A stretch of DNA of 54,198 bases from Yersinia artesiana (GTDB lineage: Bacteria > Pseudomonadota > Gammaproteobacteria > Enterobacterales > Enterobacteriaceae). The notes under the pieces were generated by a model that saw only the letters and a list, made by a program, of their open reading frames with translations, searched no databases and was not told where the DNA came from. The position numbers and the translations under genes are program-made. Where the stretch lies: positions 1 to 54,198 of the forward strand of contig NZ_CACVAD010000003.1 in the NCBI RefSeq assembly GCF_902726545.1, written 5' to 3'. Shown here piece after piece: positions 1 to 9,659 of the stretch; position 1 is the first letter of the stretch; each line of letters starts with the position of its first letter.

Positions 1-72
1 TTATATCCAGTATCTCAGCAACTTCCCCCAAACTCTGAAATTGCAGACTACACAATATCGTGTGGGTGAGAC

Positions 73-91
73 AAAACTGCATGTCAGTTTT
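73..91 (+). terminator. Short hairpin, possible end of the upstream tRNA transcript
   Basis: AAAACTG (73-79) pairs with CAGTTTT (85-91) over a 5-base loop. There is no U-run after it, so termination is a guess based on position downstream of a presumed tRNA cluster. Confidence 0.25.
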
Positions 92-94
92 GAA

Positions 95-240
95 CAACGC
101 TTGCGTTGGCCCGAAGGGCGAGTGTCAGAATGATACGAGTAACCTGCGTTCAGGTTCGAGCCGAGCGAAGCGAGACAGCAACGCGCAGCGTTGACCCGAA
201 GGGCGAGGCCAGGGGCCGAGTAATCCCGCACGACCCACCA
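95..240 (+). repeat. Two tandem GC-rich modules ending in a tRNA-Lys 3'-end remnant
   Basis: Two related modules follow one another. Each begins with CAACGC..GCGTTG and then CCCGAAGGGCGAG (95-122 and 179-207), and continues after a short spacer into CGAGTAA(T)CC. The second ends at 222-240 in AATCCCGCACGACCCACCA, which matches 18 of 19 bases of the 3' end of enterobacterial tRNA-Lys including CCA. The rest of that tRNA is not present. In E. coli a tRNA-Lys/Val cluster lies directly upstream of nadA, so this is probably the downstream edge of that cluster. It could be an rtT-like repeat (repeats carrying tRNA 3' ends) or an old attachment site. Confidence 0.6.
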
Positions 241-435
241 TTCTCTTCTCCTTCTCCCTGTTATACCTTCCAAGTAAATATCATTTATACTTCTCATTCC
301 AGAACCCCAAAACAGATCTCTATAACCCTCTACTATCCTTTCTGCCACTCAACTTTTCCCCATATTTAACTCTATTAAACATTTTTGCCATTTTGAGACA
401 ATATCTGGCGACTTTTAGCAAAATATTGAGTATTT

Positions 436-453
436 TGTTTAGGATAAAAAACA
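436..453 (+). promoter_or_regulatory. NadR operator upstream of nadA
   Basis: TGTTTA, six bases, then AAAACA matches the NadR consensus TGTTTA-N6-TAAACA at 11 of 12 positions. NadR represses nadA-pnuC in enterobacteria when NAD is plentiful. The site lies 68 bases before the nadA start, where a promoter operator is expected. The rest of 241-520 is AT-rich and holds no gene that I can see. Confidence 0.7.
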
Positions 454-517
454 AACCAATCTGACTGGCAGCCTGAAAGACATTGTGGCTCCGGAATCAC
501 TGGCAATAGAGATGTGA

Positions 518-1582
<1,065 letters not shown>

Positions 1583-1592
1583 ACATTTCATA

Positions 1593-1713
1593 CTGACGAC
1601 AAAGCCAAATGAAGGGGAGTCGTGCCGTTCGGGTCGTAGCGACGTTAGTCGCCGGAGTACCCGTAGGTGCGGTAACCCCTTCACTCCACAAGCTAAAAAG
1701 CAGATGTATTAAC
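1593..1713. repeat. Dispersed hairpin repeat, copy A (nadA-pnuC spacer)
   Basis: The core at 1610-1683 starts TGAAGGGG and ends CCCCTTCA. Inside are two further nested stems: CGGGT (1630-1634) with ACCCG (1659-1663), and GCGAC (1639-1643) with GTCGC (1648-1652) around a GTTA loop. A second copy lies at 13563-13685; the 74-base cores agree at 64 positions. Both copies share the left flank GACAAAG..AAA and end near TATTAAC. It lies inside an operon and would be transcribed. I do not know its family name. Confidence 0.75.
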
Positions 1714-1730
1714 AGCAAAAGGATAGCCAG

Positions 1731-2459
1731 ATGGATTTCTTGAGTACCAGTAACATATTGGTTCATATTCCGCTGGGTACAGGCGGGTATGATCTTTCAT
1801 GGATAGAAGCAATTGGGACGTTGTTCGGGTTGTTATGTATCTGGTTTGCCAGCAAAGAAAAAATCATCAACTATTTATTCGGTTTGATAAACGTGACGTT
1901 GTTCGCGGTGATTTTTTTCCAGATCCAACTCTATGCCAGCTTGTTGCTACAGCTGTTTTTCTTTGTAGCCAATATTTATGGTTGGTATGCCTGGAGCAAA
2001 CAAACGCCTGATAACCAAGCGGAATTGAAAATTCGTTGGCTATCTTTGCCGAAAGCATTGGCTTGGGGCGTGGTATGTGTGGCGGGTATCGCGTTGATGA
2101 CGTTGCATATTGATACGGTATTTACCTGGCTGACCCGCGCAGCAGTTGCCGTTATGCAAGGTTTGGGGGCCAATGTCCAAATGCCGGAGTTGCAGCCAGA
2201 CGCTTTCCCATTCTGGGACTCCACTATGATGGTCTTATCCATCGTGGCGATGATTTTGATGACCCGTAAGTATGTTGAAAACTGGCTAATTTGGGTGGTT
2301 ATTGATGTCATCAGTGTGGCAATTTTCGCCTACCAGGGCGTTTACGCCATGGCGCTGGAATACGTGATACTGACGCTGATTGCACTCAATGGTTCTTGGT
2401 TGTGGATTAAGAGTGCGGCACGAAACCAGTCCCGCCCACTGTCTACCCAGAGTAATTAG
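1731..2459 (+). CDS. pnuC: Nicotinamide riboside transporter PnuC
   Basis: PnuC is an inner-membrane facilitator that brings in nicotinamide riboside for NAD salvage. The 242-residue product is strongly hydrophobic with about seven predicted membrane segments. It carries family-typical stretches such as IWFASKEKIINYLFGLINV near residue 37 and WYAWSKQ near residue 86. The start has a good AAGGA site eight bases upstream. It follows nadA in the same direction, with a hairpin repeat between them, so NadR control of the nadA promoter should also cover import. Confidence 0.95.
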   Translation: MDFLSTSNILVHIPLGTGGYDLSWIEAIGTLFGLLCIWFASKEKIINYLFGLINVTLFAVIFFQIQLYASLLLQLFFFVANIYGWYAWSKQTPDNQAELKIRWLSLPKALAWGVVCVAGIALMTLHIDTVFTWLTRAAVAVMQGLGANVQMPELQPDAFPFWDSTMMVLSIVAMILMTRKYVENWLIWVVIDVISVAIFAYQGVYAMALEYVILTLIALNGSWLWIKSAARNQSRPLSTQSN

Positions 2460-2490
2460 TATTTCGGTCCAATAGCGGTTGCGGGAAATG

Positions 2491-2529
2491 TCAGTCAGGC
2501 GAGGTGCTATAAAGCATTCGCCTGACTGA
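2491..2529. terminator. Long hairpin between convergent pnuC and zitB
   Basis: TCAGTCAGGCGA (2491-2502) pairs perfectly with TCGCCTGACTGA (2518-2529), a 12-bp stem. The U-run is poor on both strands, so it may terminate weakly or protect 3' ends. Its position between two converging genes suggests a shared terminator. Confidence 0.6.
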
Positions 2530-2534
2530 TAGCA

Positions 2535-3491
2535 TCAATGGTGATGATGGTGATGATGGTGATGATGGTGATGATGGTGCTCTCCGGCATTGGTGGTTTG
2601 ACTCATGCCGCAATCAGGCGCTTCGCAACGTTGGTACTCCATCTGAATGGTGGCATGACCGATATGGTAATGATGTAGTAGATGGTGCTGAATGCGTTGC
2701 AGCAACTCATCATTGTCTTGCGGTGGGATTACCTGCACATGCAGTGTCATCAGCCGTTGCTCACCGACTTGCCATAAGTGGACGTGATGGACGTCCCGCA
2801 CCTCATAGATGCTGGTGCAGAGATCTTTGCGCAACTTATTGATATCAATCTCCTGCGGTGCGCCCTCTAATAGCTCGTGAAAACTTTCTTTCAGCAGCCG
2901 CCAGGCACTGCGCAACACCAACACCGAGACTAATACCGATAAAATCGGATCTATGGGTGTCCAGCCGGTGGTCAGGATCACTACGGCTGCCACGATAGCC
3001 CCGACGGAGCCTAATAAGTCACCCATAACATGCAAGGCTGCGGCTCGCACATTGATATTCTTTTCTTCCTCGCCACGATGAAGTATCCAGAAGCAGAAAA
3101 TATTCGCACATAATCCCGCTATGGCGATGATTAACATCGGCACACCCATCACCTCATGCGGGGTAAAGAAACGCCGAACCGCCTCCCAAAAAATCAGCAC
3201 GACAATCAATAATAAAGCTGCGGCGTTAACAAACGCGGCCAGCGTGGTGAGACGCAAATAACCAAAGGTGTGGCGTGAGTCCGGTTTCCTCTGTGAGAAA
3301 TGCACTGCCATCAATGCGATAAATAATGCGGCAGAATCGGTCAGCATATGTCCGGCATCGGCCAGCAGCGCCAGCGAGCCAGATAACCAGCCGCCAATCG
3401 CCTCTGCCACCATAAACAGAGTCGTCACAGCGAAAGCTATCAATAGGCGCTTGCTGTTGCCGTCTTGTGGGAAAAACGATGTTGCAGACAT
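2535..3491 (-). CDS. zitB: Zinc efflux transporter ZitB (cation diffusion facilitator)
   Basis: ZitB is an inner-membrane Zn2+/H+ antiporter. The 318-residue product has the six-helix CDF layout. The metal-site pattern HxxxD appears as [14 protein letters not shown] (residues 41-54) and again as HVMGDLLGS (near 154-162), followed by a cytoplasmic C-terminal domain with HHVHLW. The protein ends in fourteen consecutive histidines, encoded by a 9-base tandem repeat (CAC CAT CAT), and also has a Cys pair (CEAPDC) before the tail. The gene is in the same place as in E. coli, between pnuC and aroG, and converges on pnuC. Confidence 0.93.
   Translation of the reverse strand: MSATSFFPQDGNSKRLLIAFAVTTLFMVAEAIGGWLSGSLALLADAGHMLTDSAALFIALMAVHFSQRKPDSRHTFGYLRLTTLAAFVNAAALLLIVVLIFWEAVRRFFTPHEVMGVPMLIIAIAGLCANIFCFWILHRGEEEKNINVRAAALHVMGDLLGSVGAIVAAVVILTTGWTPIDPILSVLVSVLVLRSAWRLLKESFHELLEGAPQEIDINKLRKDLCTSIYEVRDVHHVHLWQVGEQRLMTLHVQVIPPQDNDELLQRIQHHLLHHYHIGHATIQMEYQRCEAPDCGMSQTTNAGEHHHHHHHHHHHHHH
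2538..2579. repeat. 9-bp tandem repeat encoding the His14 tail of ZitB
   Basis: The unit GTGATGATG, read on the other strand as CAC CAT CAT, is repeated about 4.7 times. Gain or loss of units keeps the reading frame and only changes the number of histidines. The stop codon follows directly. Confidence 0.9.
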
Positions 3492-3735
3492 ATTTATCCT
3501 TCAATGGTAAAGCTGAACACAAAACGAGAACTATCTATCTATGTTAGCCCTGATAGGATTTCAATCAATGATTGATGCATATTATAGATAACAGCGATGT
3601 TGTTGTTTATCTGTACGGCTCTCCTAATGCGATAAAGTAGATTTACAGCATCCAATTCACCAGTTAGATTGGTTCAACTAGATTAATACAGACAGATGTT
3701 GTGCGATGATCGTCACAAGACTTAATGGAAGCGCT

Positions 3736-4788
3736 ATGAATTACCTGAATGATGACCTACGGATTAAAGAAATTAAGGAACTCCTGCCCCCAGTCGCCCT
3801 GCTAGAGAAGTTTCCGGCCAGCAATAATGCTGCAGAAATCGTCGCCAAGACCCGTGCTGCGATTCACAACATTTTGCGCGCTCAGGATGATCGCTTGTTG
3901 GTGGTGATTGGCCCATGCTCCATTCACGATACTCAGGCGGCCAAAGAGTATGCAGCTCGCTTGCTGACATTGCGTGAAGAGCTGCAAGGCGAGCTTGAAG
4001 TGGTGATGCGGGTCTATTTTGAAAAACCGCGTACTACGGTAGGTTGGAAAGGTCTGATTAACGATCCGCATATGGATGGTAGCTACGACATCAATGATGG
4101 TCTGCGTATCGCACGTAAGTTGCTATTGGATATTAATGAGAGCGGTTTACCGGCTGCGGGTGAGTTTTTGGATATGATCACCCCGCAGTACCTGGCCGAC
4201 CTGATGAGCTGGGGAGCGATTGGTGCCCGTACCACGGAATCTCAGGTTCACCGCGAGCTGGCTTCTGGCTTGTCTTGCCCGGTTGGTTTCAAAAATGGTA
4301 CCGATGGCACTATCAAAGTTGCTATTGATGCTATCAATGCTGCCAGTGCGCCACATTGTTTCCTGTCGGTGACTAAATGGGGTCACTCAGCGATTGTTAA
4401 TACCGCCGGAAACGATGATTGCCATATCATTTTGCGTGGTGGCAAAGAGCCGAATTACAGCAGCACCCATGTTGCTGCGGTGAAAGAGGGGCTTAGCAAA
4501 GCTGGCCTGGAACCACAAATCATGATTGATTTCAGCCATGCTAACAGCTGTAAGCAATTCAAAAAGCAAATGGAAGTGGGAACGGATGTTTGCCGTCAGA
4601 TTGCTCAGGGCGAAAAATCCATTATGGGTGTGATGATTGAAAGTCATCTGGTCGAAGGTAGTCAGAATCTGGAAAGTGGCGACCCCTTAACTTACGGCCA
4701 AAGTGTCACCGATGCTTGTATTGGTTGGGAAGATACAGAGGCGTTGTTGCGCCAGTTATCAAATGCAGTCAAAGCTCGCCGCCAGTAG
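3736..4788 (+). CDS. aroG: DAHP synthase, Phe-sensitive type
   Basis: AroG joins phosphoenolpyruvate and erythrose 4-phosphate to DAHP, the first step of the shikimate pathway. I place the start at 3736, where MNYLNDDLRIKEIKELLPPV aligns with the E. coli N-terminus, giving 350 residues as in E. coli, with GGAA seven bases upstream. An in-frame ATG ten codons earlier (3706) has no comparable support. Family signatures include GPCSIHD near residue 60, the PEP-site segment KPRTTVGWKGLINDPHMDGS near 97, and GARTTESQ near 163. I saw no convincing TyrR box upstream. Confidence 0.96.
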   Translation: MNYLNDDLRIKEIKELLPPVALLEKFPASNNAAEIVAKTRAAIHNILRAQDDRLLVVIGPCSIHDTQAAKEYAARLLTLREELQGELEVVMRVYFEKPRTTVGWKGLINDPHMDGSYDINDGLRIARKLLLDINESGLPAAGEFLDMITPQYLADLMSWGAIGARTTESQVHRELASGLSCPVGFKNGTDGTIKVAIDAINAASAPHCFLSVTKWGHSAIVNTAGNDDCHIILRGGKEPNYSSTHVAAVKEGLSKAGLEPQIMIDFSHANSCKQFKKQMEVGTDVCRQIAQGEKSIMGVMIESHLVEGSQNLESGDPLTYGQSVTDACIGWEDTEALLRQLSNAVKARRQ

Positions 4789-4838
4789 GCTATCGTCCTT
4801 GCCATTTTGAATTTGGGCCAATAGCTGGTTAATAAAAA

Positions 4839-4870
4839 CCCCCGACATCTGAGATGTTCGGGGGTTTTTT
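4839..4870. terminator. Bidirectional terminator between aroG and gpmA
   Basis: CCCCCGACATC pairs with GATGTTCGGGGG (one bulged base) and is followed by TTTTTT. On the other strand the stem is followed by an A-run complement, so it can stop both converging genes. Confidence 0.9.
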
Positions 4871-4891
4871 AATGCGACTAATCAGTGATGA

Positions 4892-5644
4892 TTACTTTGC
4901 TTTACCCTGATTGGCAACCGCAGCAGCTTTAGCCGCGATTTCATCAGCGTTACCCAGATAGTAGTGTTTGATTGGTTTGAAGTTTTCATCAAACTCATAC
5001 ACCAATGGCACACCTGTTGGGATGTTCAGCTCAAGAATTTCTTCTTCGTTCAGATTATCCAGATATTTAACCAGTGCACGCAGAGAGTTACCGTGGGCGG
5101 CGATAATAACGCGCTCACCACTCGCAATGCGTGGTTTGATCACTTCTTCCCAGTAAGGGATAACGCGTTCGATAGTCAGAGCCAGGCTTTCAGTGGTTGG
5201 CAGCTCTGCATCGGTTAATTTTGCATAGCGTGGGTCATGGCCTGGGAAGCGCTCATCACTTTTATCCAGTGCTGGAGGGGTGATGGCAAAGCCGCGACGC
5301 CACAGTTTAACTTGTTCGTCACCGTATTTAGCCGCAGTTTCGGATTTATCCAGACCTTGCAATGCGCCGTAATGACGCTCATTCAGTTTCCAGGTTTTTT
5401 CCGTTGGAAGCCAAGCCTGATCCAGTTCGTCCAGGATGCTCCACAAGGTATGGATAGCGCGTTTTAATACTGAGGTGTAGGCGAAATCAAAAGTAAAACC
5501 TTCATCTTTCAACAGCTTGCCAGCTGCTTTTGCTTCGGTACGGCCTTTCTCAGACAAATCAACGTCATACCAACCGGTAAAGCGGTTTTCGTTGTTCCAT
5601 TGACTTTCGCCGTGACGTACCAGAACCAGCTTTGTTACTGCCAT
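4892..5644 (-). CDS. gpmA: 2,3-bisphosphoglycerate-dependent phosphoglycerate mutase
   Basis: GpmA interconverts 3- and 2-phosphoglycerate in glycolysis. The product is 250 residues, the same as E. coli. The phosphohistidine motif RHGESQWN puts the catalytic His at residue 11, and the second active-site segment AAHGNSLRA is near residue 184. The start has a GAGGAG ribosome-binding site. It is a single gene that converges on aroG across a strong terminator. A Fur-type operator about 100 bases upstream suggests iron control, which is known for gpmA in E. coli. An ERIC-type element lies between that site and the start codon. Confidence 0.97.
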   Translation of the reverse strand: MAVTKLVLVRHGESQWNNENRFTGWYDVDLSEKGRTEAKAAGKLLKDEGFTFDFAYTSVLKRAIHTLWSILDELDQAWLPTEKTWKLNERHYGALQGLDKSETAAKYGDEQVKLWRRGFAITPPALDKSDERFPGHDPRYAKLTDAELPTTESLALTIERVIPYWEEVIKPRIASGERVIIAAHGNSLRALVKYLDNLNEEEILELNIPTGVPLVYEFDENFKPIKHYYLGNADEIAAKAAAVANQGKAK

Positions 5645-5670
5645 AGTTCGAACTCCTCAGATGACTAATT

Positions 5671-5739
5671 TATACCCGCCATACTTCGAGCTGCATGTGC
5701 GTTAGCTGCTTTCCTGCAACTCGAATTATTTAGAGTATA
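5671..5739 (-). repeat. Short (core-deleted) ERIC element in the gpmA leader
   Basis: The 69-bp element has the ERIC terminal inverted repeats: TATACCCGCCATACTTCGAG at one end, and CTGCAACTCGAATTATTT followed by AGAGTATA at the other. The central ERIC core is missing. It would be transcribed as part of the gpmA 5' leader. Confidence 0.85.
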
Positions 5740-5744
5740 TTCAA

Positions 5745-5759
5745 TGATAACTATTATCA
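5745..5759. promoter_or_regulatory. Fur box upstream of gpmA
   Basis: TGATAACTATTATCA matches the Fur 7-1-7 inverted repeat TGATAAT-n-ATTATCA at all but one base. It lies just upstream of the ERIC element, about 100 bases before the gpmA start. Confidence 0.75.
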
Positions 5760-5910
5760 TTATATTGCTGGATTGCCGCAGACAGCAATCGTTTGTGTTT
5801 AACCATAGCCAATTTTTTATCATAAGGTAAGGCCAGAGGTCGAATCGATTCCGCTATATCTATAACCAATTAATCTATGGGATATTAAATACCCCATAGG
5901 ACTCGGGAGA

Positions 5911-6243
5911 TTAAGCGGCTTTCTTCAGGCAGGTACTCATAAAGGTTTTCCGCGCGTCACCTTTTAATTCTTTGGTTGCCGCCTCGGCATTACAGCTTTT
6001 CATTTTCTGCTGCTGTGGGGTCAGGGCTTTCTCGTCAGGGTGAACTTGTGCTTTTAGGCACTGACTCATAAATTTCTTTCGATCATCACCTTTCAGGGAT
6101 TGGGTTGTCGCTTGCTGGTTACAATCAGTCATTTTTTTCTGTTGCGCGGCTTGAGCCGGTGAAGGGGTTTTTGCTGTATCCGCCGCCATCACATTCACAC
6201 TGAGCAGCAATCCGGCTGAGAGTAATAAAGTCGTTAGACGCAT
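5911..6243 (-). CDS. psiF: PsiF-family periplasmic protein
   Basis: The 110-residue product starts with a signal peptide (MRLTTLLLSAGLLLSVNVMA, cut before ADTA). Two PsiF repeats follow, each with the pattern MxxCNxxA..LKGDxRKxFMSxCLK (about residues 38-65 and 81-108). Each repeat has two cysteines, probably disulfide-bonded in the periplasm. E. coli PsiF is a phosphate-starvation-induced protein of unknown function next to phoA; here the gene lies between gpmA and galM. I found no good Pho box upstream. The family is clear, but orthology to E. coli psiF is less so. Confidence 0.85.
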   Translation of the reverse strand: MRLTTLLLSAGLLLSVNVMAADTAKTPSPAQAAQQKKMTDCNQQATTQSLKGDDRKKFMSQCLKAQVHPDEKALTPQQQKMKSCNAEAATKELKGDARKTFMSTCLKKAA

Positions 6244-6370
6244 AGGAATTCCTTAGATAATATTTGGGGCCCTGAAAGGGCGGGTAACAGGTGGCACTGA
6301 CGCCTGACAGATGCAGTTAAGCGTAGATGGTAGCGCTGAATATGGGTAGTTATCTCAGATGAATAGAGAC

Positions 6371-6386
6371 TGCCGCCGCAGCGGCA
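6371..6386 (-). terminator. Possible gal operon terminator hairpin
   Basis: TGCCGC and GCGGCA form a 6-bp GC-rich stem just after the galM stop. The U-run is weak, so this is tentative. Confidence 0.35.
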
Positions 6387-6391
6387 ATCCG

Positions 6392-7456
6392 CTATAACGC
6401 AATGAAATGATAAACGGTGGTTGCGCGGTAGGTTTTCCCCGGTTTTAGCCAGCAATCAGGTTGTGGCCATTCAGGGTGATTAGGGCTATCAGGTAAGAAT
6501 TCACTTTCCAGTGCGACACCGGTGTAGCTGGCATAGGTTCCGCCATTGCGCGCAGGTGTGCCGCCGAGGAAATTGCCGCTATAGAGCTGCAATGCAGGTG
6601 CTGTGGTGTAAACGCTCATTTGCACCTGATTATCAGAGGACCACAGATGCGCCGCCGGGCTTTCGGTCGCGCCACAGGTGCGATGCAGCAGATAGGCATG
6701 GTCATAACCCTTAACTCGCTGCTGGCAACGGTCTTGCAGGAAGTCGCGTGCCAGCGTTTTCGCTTGACGGAAATCCATGCCGGTTTTTTCAACACTTTCT
6801 AGCCCAGCGGTGGGTATTCCATCACTGTCGACCGGCAAATAACGGTCAGCAAACAGCTGTAATCGATGCGCCCGCACGTCTCGCCCATCGCCATCGAGAT
6901 TAAAGTACGCATGATTGGTCAGGTTTACCGGGCAAGTTTTATCAACCTGAGCCTGGTAGTGAATTTCCAGCCGATTATCCTCGGTCAGCAGATATTGCAC
7001 TTCGGCGGTGAGATTACCGGGGAAACCCTGATCACCGTCAGGAGAGTGCAACTGATAAGTGACCTGCTTTTCATCCTGTTTCACTTTTTGCCAGCGGCGG
7101 GCATGGAAACCTTCCGGGCCACCATGTAGTTGGTGATGGCCTTGATTGGGTATCAGATGAAGCGTTTCGCCCTCCACCGTGATCTGTGCATTAGCAATAC
7201 GATTGGCATAACGGCCAACTGTCGCGCCGAGATAAGCCGCTTGATGCAGATAATCGGCCGGAGTTTGGCAGCCCAGCAGCAACTCACGGTTTTCGCCCCC
7301 TTTGAGCGGCAATATTGCCGATAACCAGGTTGCACCCCAATCCATCAGTGTCACGCTCATGCCGGTTTTATTATGTAACTCGGTCAATTCAAAGGGGTGA
7401 CCATCCGGTGCTAACTGGTCAACACTGCTTGATGATGCAGCGTCGTTTTTCAGCAT
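6392..7456 (-). CDS. galM: Galactose mutarotase (aldose 1-epimerase)
   Basis: GalM interconverts beta- and alpha-galactose, feeding GalK. I choose the ATG at 7456, with AAGGAG eight bases upstream and an N-terminus that aligns with E. coli. It overlaps the galK stop by seven bases, which suggests translational coupling. The product is then 354 residues. An upstream in-frame ATG at 7483 lies inside galK. Family motifs include GRYANRIAN near residue 77, the catalytic-histidine segment NHAYFNLDG near 180 and [20 protein letters not shown] near the C-terminus. It is the last gene of the gal operon. Confidence 0.95.
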   Translation of the reverse strand: MLKNDAASSSSVDQLAPDGHPFELTELHNKTGMSVTLMDWGATWLSAILPLKGGENRELLLGCQTPADYLHQAAYLGATVGRYANRIANAQITVEGETLHLIPNQGHHQLHGGPEGFHARRWQKVKQDEKQVTYQLHSPDGDQGFPGNLTAEVQYLLTEDNRLEIHYQAQVDKTCPVNLTNHAYFNLDGDGRDVRAHRLQLFADRYLPVDSDGIPTAGLESVEKTGMDFRQAKTLARDFLQDRCQQRVKGYDHAYLLHRTCGATESPAAHLWSSDNQVQMSVYTTAPALQLYSGNFLGGTPARNGGTYASYTGVALESEFLPDSPNHPEWPQPDCWLKPGKTYRATTVYHFIAL

Positions 7457-8601
7457 AAACCCGCTCCTTGTGAAGCCTGACAAACGTAAAAGGTTTCAGT
7501 TCTGCCGCCACTGTAGGCTGGATATTGCTGCGCTACAGCCGCACGAACTGGCTCGACGAGCGAATTTGGCATGAGCGCGACAATACAGCCGCCAAAGCCA
7601 CCGCCAGTCATACGAACACCACCTTGCTCCCCAATAACCGATTTCACAATATCCACCAGGCTGTCGATCGGCGGAACTGTGATCTCGAAATCATCGCGCA
7701 TTGAAATATGAGACTCGTGCATCAATTGTCCCATCAATTTCAAATTGCCAGCCGCCAATGCATCAGCCGCTGCCAGAGTGCGCTCATTTTCAGTAATCAC
7801 ATGGCGAGCACGTTTCGCGACCACAGGATCTAACTCATCCTGGATGGAGAAGAACAGGTTAGGATCAACATCGCGCAGGGCTTTCACCCCAAAGAAACGC
7901 GCAGCGGTTTCACATTGCTGGCGACGGGTGTTGTATTCGCTATCAACCAAGCCCCGTTTTACATTGGAATTGATTATCACCACCGCCACATTTTCTGGCA
8001 TGGGGACGGCGCGAGTTTCAAGTGTGCGGCAGTCGATCAGTAGCGCATGGTCTTGCTGGCCGAGTGCTGAAATCAGCTGGTCCATGATGCCGCAGTTGCA
8101 GCCGACAAACTGGTTTTCAGCTTCCTGGCCATTGAGTGCCAGTTCCACACCACTCAGAGGTAACTGATAGAGTGATTGTAGCGCCTGGCCGACGGCGACT
8201 TCTAAAGAAGCCGAAGAGCTCAGGCCAGCGCCTTGTGGAACATTGCCGCTAATAACCAGTGAGGCACCGCCAAAATCGGCATGACGCAGTTGCAAGTGTT
8301 TTACCACACCGCGCACATAATCAGCCCAGCGGTATTGCGCATGGGGGACAATTGGTTCATCCAGAGAGAATATATCTTGCTGATTGTCATAATCAGCCGC
8401 AATAACATGTATCTGGCGGTCATCGCGTTTGCTGCAACTGATGACGGTTTCATAATCAATGGCGCAGGGCAGCACAAAGCCATCGTTATAATCGGTATGC
8501 TCGCCGATAAGATTGACGCGGCCCGGCGCTTTGATAGTGATATCAGGGTTATGGCTAAACTGTTGGCGGAAAATGGCCTGGGTATGCTGTTTTAAACTCA
8601 T
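7450..8601 (-). CDS. galK: Galactokinase
   Basis: GalK phosphorylates alpha-galactose at C1 using ATP. The 383-residue product has the three GHMP-kinase motifs: the galactokinase signature [19 protein letters not shown] near residue 28, the ATP loop [13 protein letters not shown] near 127, and [11 protein letters not shown] near 344. The catalytic aspartate segment GIMDQ is near 172. The gene shares a base with the galT stop and overlaps galM, so galTKM are tightly packed. Confidence 0.97.
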   Translation of the reverse strand: MSLKQHTQAIFRQQFSHNPDITIKAPGRVNLIGEHTDYNDGFVLPCAIDYETVISCSKRDDRQIHVIAADYDNQQDIFSLDEPIVPHAQYRWADYVRGVVKHLQLRHADFGGASLVISGNVPQGAGLSSSASLEVAVGQALQSLYQLPLSGVELALNGQEAENQFVGCNCGIMDQLISALGQQDHALLIDCRTLETRAVPMPENVAVVIINSNVKRGLVDSEYNTRRQQCETAARFFGVKALRDVDPNLFFSIQDELDPVVAKRARHVITENERTLAAADALAAGNLKLMGQLMHESHISMRDDFEITVPPIDSLVDIVKSVIGEQGGVRMTGGGFGGCIVALMPNSLVEPVRAAVAQQYPAYSGGRTETFYVCQASQGAGLC

Positions 8602-9650
8602 TATTTGACTCCGGCTTCTCGATAATGGACATCACTTACTGCCCGCAGGTGTTCAGCCGCCTGTTCCGCTGTAAGGTCTCGCTGGGTTTCGGCCAGCATT
8701 TCATAACCCACCATAAATTTACGTACCGATGCAGAGCGCAGTAATGGCGGATAAAAATGTGCATGTAGCTGCCAGTGTGTATTGTCCTCCGCGTTATAAG
8801 GTGCGCCGTGCCATCCCATGGAATAAGGGAAAGAACATGAGAACAAATTGTCGTAGCGGCTGGTCAGTTTTTTCAGTGCAATAGCCAGGTCGTGGCGCTG
8901 TTCATCCGATAAATCTTCTAAGCGCAGAACATGAGATTTTGGTAGCAGCAAGGTTTCAAACGGCCACGCCGCCCAGTAGGGCACCACGGCTAACCAGTGC
9001 TCAGTTTCAACCACTGTTCTGCTGCCATCACGGCGCTCACGTTTGGCATAATCGAGCAGCATCGGCGATTGATATTGTTGAAGATATTGCTGTTGCAGGC
9101 GGTCTTCCCGTGCAGCTTCATTGGGCAGGAAGCTATTCGCCCAAATTTGCCCATGCGGATGGGGGTTCGAGCAGCCCATAGCTGCACCTTTATTTTCAAA
9201 CACTTGTACCCACGGGTATGTTTTACCCAACTCGGTACTTTGTTGTTGCCAGGTCTGGATGACATCTTCCAGCGCTGCCAGTGTTAGCTGCGGCAAGGTT
9301 TTACTGTGATCCGGTGAAAAGCAAATGACCCTGCTGGTACCGCGTGCGCTCTGGCTGCGCATCAAGGGATCATCACTTTGCGGTGCAGCAGGGGTATCCG
9401 GCATCAGCGCGGCAAAGTCATTGGTAAACACATAGGTTGAGCGGTAATCAGGGTTGACGTCACCCGTTACCCGGGTATTACCAGGGCATAAGAAGCAATC
9501 CGGATCGTGCGCCGGCAAACTCTCGGTCGAAGGCGACTCTTGCTGGCCTTGCCAGGGGCGCTTGGCCCGATGAGGCGATACCAATACCCACTGATCACTT
9601 AATGGGTTATATCTGCGGTGTGGATGATCCACAGGGTTAAAATCAGTCAT
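8601..9650 (-). CDS. galT: Galactose-1-phosphate uridylyltransferase
   Basis: GalT exchanges UMP between UDP-glucose and galactose 1-phosphate. In the 349-residue product the metal ligands Cys52, Cys55, His115 and His164 and the nucleophile His166 (in NPHPHGQIW) sit at exactly the E. coli positions. The gene lies nine bases after galE in the Leloir operon. Confidence 0.97.
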   Translation of the reverse strand: MTDFNPVDHPHRRYNPLSDQWVLVSPHRAKRPWQGQQESPSTESLPAHDPDCFLCPGNTRVTGDVNPDYRSTYVFTNDFAALMPDTPAAPQSDDPLMRSQSARGTSRVICFSPDHSKTLPQLTLAALEDVIQTWQQQSTELGKTYPWVQVFENKGAAMGCSNPHPHGQIWANSFLPNEAAREDRLQQQYLQQYQSPMLLDYAKRERRDGSRTVVETEHWLAVVPYWAAWPFETLLLPKSHVLRLEDLSDEQRHDLAIALKKLTSRYDNLFSCSFPYSMGWHGAPYNAEDNTHWQLHAHFYPPLLRSASVRKFMVGYEMLAETQRDLTAEQAAEHLRAVSDVHYREAGVK

Positions 9651-9659
9651 AACAATACC

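Noticed and set aside
1-348. 115-codon minus-strand frame across the tRNA-remnant region
   Set aside because: Composition and sequence do not look like protein; it covers the repeat modules and the tRNA 3' end.
3600-3735. TyrR box upstream of aroG
   Set aside because: Only one half, TTTACA at 3643, is present; the partner half matches at 3 of 6 bases.
6244-6391. Pho box upstream of the psiF-like gene
   Set aside because: One CTGTCA half occurs on the minus strand, but the second repeat does not match.
7745-8167. 140-codon frame antisense to galK
   Set aside because: It is a shadow of the GC-rich galK codons, with no ribosome site or family similarity.
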